From: WTAW01 sp964540205
GTDB lineage: Bacteria; Acidobacteriota; Aminicenantia; Aminicenantales; Aminicenantaceae
Direction: 5' to 3'
DNA: 11,087 nucleotides
Assembly: GCA_964540205.1 (NCBI GenBank)
Contig: CAZIMJ010000284.1
Location: 1 to 11,087, forward strand
Under the pieces are notes generated by a model. It had not been told where the DNA came from and did no database searches. It worked only from the letters and a program-made list of their open reading frames with translations. A program made the translations under genes and the position numbers. Positions 6,278 through 11,087 of the stretch are shown piece by piece (positions within the stretch are counted from its first letter, which is position 1; every line of letters begins with the position of its first letter).

Positions 6278-6916
6278 TTAGATGGGGCTGCCAGTTTTTA
6301 TAGAAAGAGCGTATTCTTTTGCTCTCGCCAATGAAAGGAGATTTCCCTCCAAGTAGCTGGGGCGAGTCAAGGTTTTTAATGCATCCTCTACGGCATCGTA
6401 GCTCAAAGGGAAATTATTAAAGTAAAATAAGATTCCAATCATAAAAACATTCATGCTTGCTGCGCCCCCAGCCTTCTCAGCCATAAGGCGGGCATCGACT
6501 TCAAGCAGTTCTCCAACTCCAAGCTTTTGCAGCTTTTCTCTGATACTCTCATAGCTCAAATCCGGCTGCCTGCCCAGCTTAGTCTCGAGAGGAACATTGA
6601 CGCGCGTATTTATGGCCACACTTCCTCCAGGAGCCATATAATCAACGGCTCTGCGTAATGTTTCAATCGGCTCCAGTCCTAAAATGAGATCACACTGCTT
6701 TTTTGGTATCAAGGGTCCATAGACCCGCTGACCAATCCGCAGCTGGCTATACACTGGCCCGCCTCTCTGTGTAACTCCGTAAGTCTCGGCGATACGCACA
6801 GAAAAGCCTTCTTGGATTGCGGCCTTAGCAATAACTTGCGAGGCAAAAAGGCTCCCTTGCCCGCCTACACCAGCAATGATCAGGTTTAAAGGACCGTTTG
6901 AATCCGTAAGCTTCAC
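6278..6916 (-). CDS. iorB: Indolepyruvate ferredoxin oxidoreductase, beta subunit
   Basis: About 212 residues, the normal size for IorB, the pyruvate/ketoisovalerate oxidoreductase gamma-domain subunit. With IorA it oxidises aryl pyruvates (indolepyruvate, phenylpyruvate, hydroxyphenylpyruvate) to the acyl-CoA, CO2 and reduced ferredoxin. Seen: the glycine loop GVGGQG (residues 16-21 from the chosen start), the family signature ETYGVTQRGGP (44-54), and the SMNVFMIGILF segment near the C-terminus. I chose GTG at 6914-6916 because AAGGAAG precedes it by 4 bases. A longer version from TTG at 6932-6934 adds six residues but has no ribosome site and sits directly against a hairpin. It is 62 bases downstream of iorA on the same strand and surely co-transcribed. 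Confidence 0.9.
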   Translation of the reverse strand: MKLTDSNGPLNLIIAGVGGQGSLFASQVIAKAAIQEGFSVRIAETYGVTQRGGPVYSQLRIGQRVYGPLIPKKQCDLILGLEPIETLRRAVDYMAPGGSVAINTRVNVPLETKLGRQPDLSYESIREKLQKLGVGELLEVDARLMAEKAGGAASMNVFMIGILFYFNNFPLSYDAVEDALKTLTRPSYLEGNLLSLARAKEYALSIKTGSPI

Positions 6917-6938
6917 AATTCTTCCTTGTCTCAATGGG

Positions 6939-6967
6939 CTTAGGACAGTTTAGATTGTTGTCCTAAG
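6939..6967 (-). promoter_or_regulatory. Intercistronic hairpin between iorA and iorB
   Basis: CTTAGGACA (6939-6947) and TGTCCTAAG (6959-6967) form a perfect 9-bp stem with an 11-base loop, filling most of the iorA-iorB gap. It is not followed by a U-run in the minus-strand transcript, so it is not a standard terminator. It could stabilise or punctuate the mRNA, or tune iorB translation, since the iorB ribosome site lies about 17 bases beyond. Confidence 0.6.
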
Positions 6968-6978
6968 ATTCCATCTCT

Positions 6979-8904
6979 CTACTTGTCAATGCGTTCGAAA
7001 TATATAGCCTCTTGAGGGCAGACGATCTTGCAAGCAGCACAACCATTACAGAGAACCGGATCAATCGTGATTTTGCCTTTTTCTTCGGCGGCTATAAAAG
7101 CAGGACAGCCGAACTCCTCAATACATATTAAGCAGCCGTCACATTTAGCCATGTCTACCTTACCCACAATCGTTCTCTTCTTCCATCTCTCACCAGGCTC
7201 TAAGGCACAGGCCTGTCTGGAAATTATCACGGCTGGCGTTTCAAGCCTCAAGGCTTCTTCCAGCTCGTCAATCATGCGCTTTACCTGTAGTGAACGGACT
7301 ACCTTCACATGAGGTATCTTAAATGCCTGGACTATGTCCTCTATTGGCACGAGCGTTCGTTCATCGGCCAGTTGCCACGTCCCAGGGTGTGGTTGCTGCC
7401 CAGTGGAAGCAGTGACAGAGTTATCCATGATTATGACAAGGACAGGCCTTTGTTGATGGCCTATCTGAAGAAGTCCGGGCATTCCGGAATGGTAAAAGGT
7501 TGAATCGCCGATGAAAGCGATGACCTTGCGATGGGGGTTTAGCTGGGCCAAGGCATTGGCAGTGCCCATGCTTGCACCCATGGATGTCATTGTCTGCAAA
7601 ATACTGAAGGGGGGGTAAAAACCTAAAGTGTAGCAACCGATGTCCCCGACTATTATGGGATCGTTGATGCCAGATTTTTTTAGCGCTTTGGTAAGAGCAT
7701 AGTATGTAGGCCGATGTGAACAGCCTGCGCAAAAGCCGATCTGACGACTCGGTATGAGTTTTTTGATCTCAGACGCTTGGGATGGTTCATCTCCCGCAGG
7801 CAGAGCATCTTCGGTAAGAGTAATTTTAGGATTTAACTGCCGCATGATACCGGCCAATCCCAACACTACATCATCCAGGATTGTCTCTCCGGCCTCCGGC
7901 ATCGCTCCGGACTTTCTGCCATGAATTCGGATGGGATGCTGAATTTCCTGAGCCTCGGCTTTGATAATTTCTTCCAAGAAGGGAGTGACATCCTCGATGA
8001 CCAGAACGTGTCTGACGTGGCTGAGAAAATTATGGATTATTTTGCTGGGGGGAGGATTCACCGTAGAAATCTTTAAAAGAGAGACTTTGCCCCTCAAACC
8101 CAACCTGTCAACTGCTTCTTGAACATAATTAAAGGCAAAGCCAGCACCTGCGACACCGATGCCTTTGTTTTCCGCTCCCTCATACCGGTCGAAATGATAT
8201 CGTTCCAAAACTTCTCCTGCCCGTCGCAATTTGGCTCGAAGCCTCCTTTCCGGGTCTAAAGGCGGGAAAGGAGTCCACTTCCGGGAACCATCAAAATAGG
8301 GTTTTGCTCTGCCAGGGTTAATACTTCTCAGTTCAATATCACCGGTCATATGTGCCAGGCGAGTTACAGATCGAAGGATAACCGGCATATGCAGTTCCTC
8401 AGAAATCTCAAAGGCTATCTTGGTCATCACCCGGGCGTCGTTAAGGTCTGTCGGCTCGATGGCCGGCAGTCCGGCGAATTTGGCATACCAACGATTATCC
8501 TGTTCGTTATTGGAACTGAGACCGCTGGGATCGTCCACAGTGACTATCACCAACCCGCCTGCGATATCTATGAGCTTGAGCTGCTGCAAGGAATCAGCGG
8601 CCACATTCAACCCCACATGTTTCATAACGGCCATGGAACGAACCTTGGAGAAAGATGCTCCGGTAACAGCATCGAAAGCCACTTTCTCATTGACTGACCA
8701 ATATGCTGTAAAATTCAGATGAGGAGCAGCTTCAATCAGGGTCTCCATGATCTCTGTAGAAGGGGTTCCGGGATAACCTGTGACAAATTTTACGCCAGCT
8801 TCAATCGCTCCTCTAGCTATGGCCTCATTGCCCATGGCAAGAACTCTGGTTCCCGGTGCATCCTTGAAAAGCACGGTTCTCTGCATCAAGACCTCATCGG
8901 CCAT
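6979..8904 (-). CDS. iorA: Indolepyruvate ferredoxin oxidoreductase, alpha subunit
   Basis: A 641-residue TPP- and iron-sulfur-dependent alpha subunit, full length. It binds 2-oxoacids made by transamination and decarboxylates them to acyl-CoA, reducing ferredoxin. Domains in order: the pyrimidine-binding domain with GYPGTPSTE (43-51) and the conserved E73 in VNEKVAFD; a middle transketolase-C-like domain (about 245-360); CAGCSHR (392-398); the TPP/Mg domain with GDIGCYTLG (420-428), GDS (466-468) and N495; and a C-terminal two-cluster ferredoxin domain with C588, C591, C594, C600 and C619, C622, C625, C629. The HR-containing CxGCxHR motif is typical of IorA. Starts at ATG 8904; an AGGA at 8915-8918 gives a modest ribosome site. 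First gene of the operon, read from a near-consensus promoter at 8995-9023. Confidence 0.95.
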   Translation of the reverse strand: MADEVLMQRTVLFKDAPGTRVLAMGNEAIARGAIEAGVKFVTGYPGTPSTEIMETLIEAAPHLNFTAYWSVNEKVAFDAVTGASFSKVRSMAVMKHVGLNVAADSLQQLKLIDIAGGLVIVTVDDPSGLSSNNEQDNRWYAKFAGLPAIEPTDLNDARVMTKIAFEISEELHMPVILRSVTRLAHMTGDIELRSINPGRAKPYFDGSRKWTPFPPLDPERRLRAKLRRAGEVLERYHFDRYEGAENKGIGVAGAGFAFNYVQEAVDRLGLRGKVSLLKISTVNPPPSKIIHNFLSHVRHVLVIEDVTPFLEEIIKAEAQEIQHPIRIHGRKSGAMPEAGETILDDVVLGLAGIMRQLNPKITLTEDALPAGDEPSQASEIKKLIPSRQIGFCAGCSHRPTYYALTKALKKSGINDPIIVGDIGCYTLGFYPPFSILQTMTSMGASMGTANALAQLNPHRKVIAFIGDSTFYHSGMPGLLQIGHQQRPVLVIIMDNSVTASTGQQPHPGTWQLADERTLVPIEDIVQAFKIPHVKVVRSLQVKRMIDELEEALRLETPAVIISRQACALEPGERWKKRTIVGKVDMAKCDGCLICIEEFGCPAFIAAEEKGKITIDPVLCNGCAACKIVCPQEAIYFERIDK

Positions 8905-8973
8905 TTAAAACTTATCCTGGGAATGAGAAAAAGTGTTCTCTCTGTCTGCATTTTTTTGTTTTTTCGCAACCTT

Positions 8974-9081
8974 TTCGATGTCTAATTGGAAAAATTTATA
9001 ACATAACAAAAGTTCGATGTCAAAAATTACAAAATGTTGGTCAACGCAAAGCGAAAATGCCCTATGAAATTTGACATCAAA
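8974..9081. repeat. Repeated GACATC boxes in the divergent promoter region (candidate operators)
   Basis: TTCGATGTC occurs twice in direct orientation, at 8974-8982 and 9013-9021. GATGTCAAA at 9016-9024 is repeated inverted as TTTGACATC at 9070-9078, a perfect 9-bp inverted repeat 45 bases apart. TTTGACATCAAA at 9070-9081 is itself nearly palindromic. Two of the copies coincide with -35 boxes, which explains part of the similarity. The third, just downstream of the inferred ior start, is not explained that way. No regulator gene is adjacent. Confidence 0.4.
8995..9023 (-). promoter_or_regulatory. Strong sigma-70-type promoter of the ior operon
   Basis: On the minus strand: TTGACA (9018-9023), a 17-base spacer, then TATAAA (8995-9000) preceded by TGT, which also makes an extended -10. 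The start would be near 8988, giving a leader of about 84 bases before the iorA ATG. A near-consensus match in all elements implies strong basal activity, so regulation probably needs a repressor. Confidence 0.7.
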
Positions 9082-9099
9082 ATTTCCCTGTGCTATAAG
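9071..9099 (+). promoter_or_regulatory. Strong plus-strand promoter divergent from ior
   Basis: TTGACA (9071-9076), a 17-base spacer, then TATAAG (9094-9099) preceded by TGC, an extended -10. It lies back to back with the ior promoter, the two -35 boxes being 47 bases apart. Transcription would begin near 9106 and run through an inverted repeat and an IS3 remnant before reaching the VOC gene at 9435. The original first gene of this unit seems to have been lost. Confidence 0.6.
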
Positions 9100-9112
9100 T
9101 CTGTTCCTTCGA

Positions 9113-9164
9113 AAACATCAATGTGACCCGGATTTTTTTTTATTCGAATGGCTCATTGATGTTT
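9113..9164 (+). repeat. Inverted repeat in the plus-strand leader
   Basis: AAACATCAATG (9113-9123) and CATTGATGTTT (9154-9164) are perfect 11-bp inverted repeats around a 30-base loop that includes a run of nine T. It would form a hairpin at the very start of the transcript from the 9071 promoter. It could be a mobile-element end, a leader structure or an operator pair. The rest of 8905-9208 holds the two promoters and the GACATC boxes and no gene. Confidence 0.5.
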
Positions 9165-9208
9165 ATATTTTTCGAAAGGATTTAACTCTGTCTCCGGTTG
9201 TCGATATT

Positions 9209-9373
9209 CGAATCGAGGAGTGGCGGCAGGACTATAATGCAAATCGGCCAGATAGTTCTTTAGGCAACGTTTCTCCAGAGGAGTTTGCAGCTATAGATCG
9301 TCCGATGGAGACCGGATTGACGAGGACTCCAGAGACTGTCAAAAATGACTTACAAAATTTTAGACTAACTTAG
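9209..9373 (+). pseudogene. IS3-family transposase OrfB, C-terminal remnant
   Basis: 54 codons ending at TAG 9371-9373 encode RIEEWRQDYNANRPDSSLG followed by NVSPEEFA, the diagnostic end of the IS3 (OrfAB) DDE integrase domain, where family members usually have YNxxRPHSSLG; here the H is D. Homology stops abruptly upstream near 9205, and the open frame continuing back to 9071 does not look like transposase. The catalytic DDE residues are all missing, so it is non-functional. Confidence 0.8.
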
Positions 9374-9402
9374 AAAATGGACCAAAGATGGGAGCAAGTT
9401 CA
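9209..9402 (+). mobile_element. IS3-family element, 3' terminal remnant
   Basis: The last part of a transposase frame (9209-9373) is followed at once by a terminal-repeat-like sequence at about 9376-9402. Read inward from its end on the minus strand, this begins TGAACTTGCTCCC and continues to TTTGGTCCA. That resembles the TGACCTGC-type ends of several IS3-family elements, by family knowledge from memory. No matching left end occurs in the window, so only the right 190-odd bases survive and the copy cannot move on its own. Confidence 0.65.
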
Positions 9403-9434
9403 TATCTCCTATGGGAAAAGGAGGATCCTTGAAT

Positions 9435-9974
9435 ATGATAACCGGAAAAAAGAACATGAAGAATACATCGCCGGGGCATAAAAAGGGAAAAAGCATCTTT
9501 CAAACCGCTCCTTCGTGGTGGAAAGTCATTGGATGTATTTTCCTGGCCGTCTCATTTTCGCAGCCTTTGACATCCATTCAGTCGCAGGATCTCCCAAGGC
9601 CTGAAGTCAAAGATCAGGTTGTCTTTCTTTATTATTCGGATATTGAAAAGGCCGCCAATTTTTACGAATCCGTGATGGGCTTCAAGCAGATTGAGCAGAC
9701 GCAATCCTTGGAATGGGTCTCTATCTATAAGGCCACGGATAATTCTTATGTGGGGATTGTGGACGAAAAGAGAGGAACCCTCAAAACCTCCCAAGAAAAG
9801 CCGGTTATGCTGAGCTGGGTGACCGATGATGTTGATGCATGGTATGAGTTTTTGAAAGATAAGAATGTCTCTATCATTCGTGCCCCAAAGACTAACCGGG
9901 AAACCGGAATACGAGCGATGCTCCTCAAGGATCCTGGCGGATATATGCTCGAGTTCTACCAGTGGATGAACTGA
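9435..9974 (+). CDS. Exported VOC (glyoxalase/bleomycin-resistance fold) domain protein
   Basis: A 179-residue protein. I place the start at ATG 9435 because AAGGAGGA (9418-9425) precedes it by 9 bases; an earlier in-frame ATG at 9411 lies upstream of that site. A basic N-terminal region of about 30 residues leads into a hydrophobic stretch at about 31-48 (VIGCIFLAVSFSQPLTSI), a long signal peptide or membrane anchor. Residues 60-177 form one vicinal-oxygen-chelate domain: DIEKAANFYESVMGF (69-83), a middle WVTDDVDAWYEFLKDK (128-143), and DPGGYMLEFYQW (166-177) with E173 at a usual metal position. The first-strand His common in metal-binding members is absent. VOC proteins are mostly cytoplasmic, so export is unusual. 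Substrate unknown; it could bind a small molecule outside the cytoplasm. Confidence 0.8.
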   Translation: MITGKKNMKNTSPGHKKGKSIFQTAPSWWKVIGCIFLAVSFSQPLTSIQSQDLPRPEVKDQVVFLYYSDIEKAANFYESVMGFKQIEQTQSLEWVSIYKATDNSYVGIVDEKRGTLKTSQEKPVMLSWVTDDVDAWYEFLKDKNVSIIRAPKTNRETGIRAMLLKDPGGYMLEFYQWMN

Positions 9975-9977
9975 AAA

Positions 9978-9989
9978 GTTATTAATAAC
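9978..9989. repeat. 12-bp perfect palindrome between VOC gene and kinase
   Basis: GTTATTAATAAC is self-complementary and lies three bases after the VOC stop, 60 bases before the kinase start. Having no loop and only AT-rich arms, it is more like a protein-binding site than a terminator, though a T-run follows at 9998-10004. It could also be chance in AT-rich spacer DNA. Confidence 0.25.
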
Positions 9990-10049
9990 CGAATATGTTT
10001 TTTTATAAATTCTTATGAACAATAACTCTATCCCCATGAAAAACTCAAA

Positions 10050-10901
10050 ATGAGAGATACAGAGAAGACGAGCGAACAGCTTGTTGCAGAGTTGGATGAA
10101 TTACGGCGCCAGATCAAAGAACTTAAAAAATCAGAAGCCGAGAGCAGACTTATGAGGGAAGAGCTTAAAAGACATAAGAGGGAACTTAATGAACGAGTGA
10201 AGGAACTTAATTGTCTTTATAAAATAAATGAGTTCATCAGAAAAAGAGAAATCACAACCGAGGAATTTCTTGGCGAAGTCGTTCGAATCATACAACCAAC
10301 CTGGCAATATCCTGAGATCACAGAAGGTTGCATTGTTTTTGAAGGCAGGACATATCAAACGAACAATTTTAAAGAAACGAAATGGATGCAGGATGAAGAT
10401 ATCATCATTAATAATAAAAAGGCCGGATGTATAAAAGTCTGCTATTTGGAGAAAAAACCGGAAAGCGATGAAGGCCCTTTTTTAAAGGAGGAGAGGTATT
10501 TAATACGTATTATCGCTGAACAACTGGGACAGTTCATTGCGCTTAAAAGGGCGGAAGAGGTGCTGCTAGAGAGCGAAGAATTCAGCTCCAGCCTGCTGCG
10601 CCATTCTCCCTTTCCCATACTCGTTGTCAACCCGGATACCTCAATTAGATATGTGAACACGGCATTTGAAAAATTGACGGGATTTTCATCCGATGAGATT
10701 ATTCTCAGGAAGCCACCATTTCCCTGGTGGACAGAAGAGACACTTAAAAAAACCAGCAGGGCATTTAGAAGAGCTTTTAAAAAAGGAATAGAAAAAGTGG
10801 AGATGCTCTTTCAGGAACGTAATGGGGAACGGTTCTGGGTTGATATTACCGTTCTTCCTGTAGTAATTGAAGGAAAGCTTCAATATTACCTGTCAAGCTA
10901 G
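10050..10901 (+). CDS. Sensor histidine kinase, N-terminal part (coiled coil, GAF-like, PAS), ended by in-frame TAG
   Basis: 283 residues of a cytoplasmic signalling protein with no membrane segment. Residues 1-60 are a charged coiled coil (LDELRRQIKELKKSEAESR and onward). About 55-165 is a GAF-like sensory domain, with WQYPEITEGCIVFEG, NFKETKW and DEGPFLKEERYLIRIIAEQLG, as known from many deltaproteobacterial and methanogen kinases. About 172-283 is a PAS domain (SPFPILVVNPDTSIRYVN, FEKLTGFSSDEI, ERNGERFWVDITVLP) that breaks off at YYLSS. TAG 10899-10901 interrupts the last PAS strand; the frame resumes at once with MDITNRK, the normal PAS-kinase junction. The most likely reading is one kinase gene with a nonsense mutation. 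Alternatives are readthrough or restart. There is no Shine-Dalgarno before ATG 10050. Confidence 0.72.
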   Translation: MRDTEKTSEQLVAELDELRRQIKELKKSEAESRLMREELKRHKRELNERVKELNCLYKINEFIRKREITTEEFLGEVVRIIQPTWQYPEITEGCIVFEGRTYQTNNFKETKWMQDEDIIINNKKAGCIKVCYLEKKPESDEGPFLKEERYLIRIIAEQLGQFIALKRAEEVLLESEEFSSSLLRHSPFPILVVNPDTSIRYVNTAFEKLTGFSSDEIILRKPPFPWWTEETLKKTSRAFRRAFKKGIEKVEMLFQERNGERFWVDITVLPVVIEGKLQYYLSS

Positions 10902-11087
10902 ATGGACATAACCAATCGTAAATTAGCGGAGGATAGGCTCAAGGAGAATCAACGGAAACTGGAAGCTTCAGAAGCTGGGCTCAAGAATTTTTCACAGAAG
11001 ATCTTATCGATCAGAGAAGAAGAGAAAAAAAACCTATCAGCAGTTCTGCATGATGAGTTGGGGAGTTTGGCTGTGGGTTTGAGATCG
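10902..11087 (+). CDS. Histidine kinase, continuation after TAG (runs off right edge)
   Basis: 62 codons in the same frame as the preceding ORF, beginning with ATG directly after its TAG and open to the window edge. MDITNRKLAEDRLKE completes the PAS-associated C-terminal motif. A coiled coil follows, then IREEEKKNLSAVLHDELG, the H-box of the HisKA_3 (NarX/DegS-type) dimerisation domain, with the phospho-acceptor His at 11049-11051. The ATPase domain would lie beyond the window. No ribosome site is seen before ATG 10902, so expression would need restart after the TAG or readthrough. It is most likely the 3' half of the same, interrupted, kinase gene. Confidence 0.7.
   Translation, partial: MDITNRKLAEDRLKENQRKLEASEAGLKNFSQKILSIREEEKKNLSAVLHDELGSLAVGLRS

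Noticed and set aside
7028..7312. Plus-strand open frames inside iorA (also 8350-8697, 8420-8722 and 8719-8985).
   Set aside because: Complement of the ferredoxin and TPP domains of a full-length iorA; no independent signals.
9071..9208. The upstream part of the open frame leading into the IS3 transposase tail.
   Set aside because: It overlaps a strong promoter and an inverted repeat and shows no transposase similarity; the ATG there is part of the promoter region, so it is not coding.

Overview
The window looks like an accessory, rearranged stretch of a mid-G+C chromosome from an anaerobic bacterium that ferments amino acids or oxidises organic acids. The evidence is an indolepyruvate:ferredoxin oxidoreductase operon, a set of acyl-CoA-type redox genes, and a GAF/PAS sensor kinase of a type common in Desulfobacterota. 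That taxonomic placement is an inference of low certainty; no rRNA or other phylogenetic marker is present.

Layout. (1) 1-194: the 3' end of a group II intron, with the last 36 codons of its reverse transcriptase/maturase followed by foldable domains V and VI. (2) 378-3549, plus strand: a three-gene redox cluster made of an Old Yellow Enzyme-type NADH:flavin oxidoreductase, a short-chain dehydrogenase/reductase and an acyl-CoA dehydrogenase. A fourth short ORF overlaps the last stop codon by 4 bases and appears to be cut off by a rearrangement. (3) About 3694-4110, minus strand: an internal fragment of an amidohydrolase lacking both ends. (4) 4363-8904, minus strand: iorA, iorB and a class I/II aminotransferase, followed by a small exported Cys-containing protein of unknown function. 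(5) 8905-9434: a divergent promoter region with two near-consensus sigma-70 promoters back to back and repeated GACATC boxes, followed on the plus side by an inverted repeat and the 3' remnant of an IS3-family element. (6) 9435-9974, plus: a VOC (glyoxalase-fold) protein with an N-terminal export signal. (7) 10050-11087, plus: a coiled-coil/GAF/PAS histidine kinase interrupted by an in-frame TAG; the rest continues in the same frame to the window edge, including the phospho-acceptor His box.

How the genes may work together. The aminotransferase would turn aromatic or branched amino acids into 2-oxoacids, and IorAB would oxidise these to acyl-CoA plus CO2 with reduced ferredoxin. This is a known fermentative route. 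The plus-strand trio could reduce, dehydrogenate and desaturate an unsaturated or cyclic acyl-type substrate, but the substrate cannot be read from the sequence. Several signs of genome decay lie together: intron end, amidohydrolase scrap, truncated operon tail, IS3 remnant and interrupted kinase. I found no defence system, CRISPR array or tRNA.
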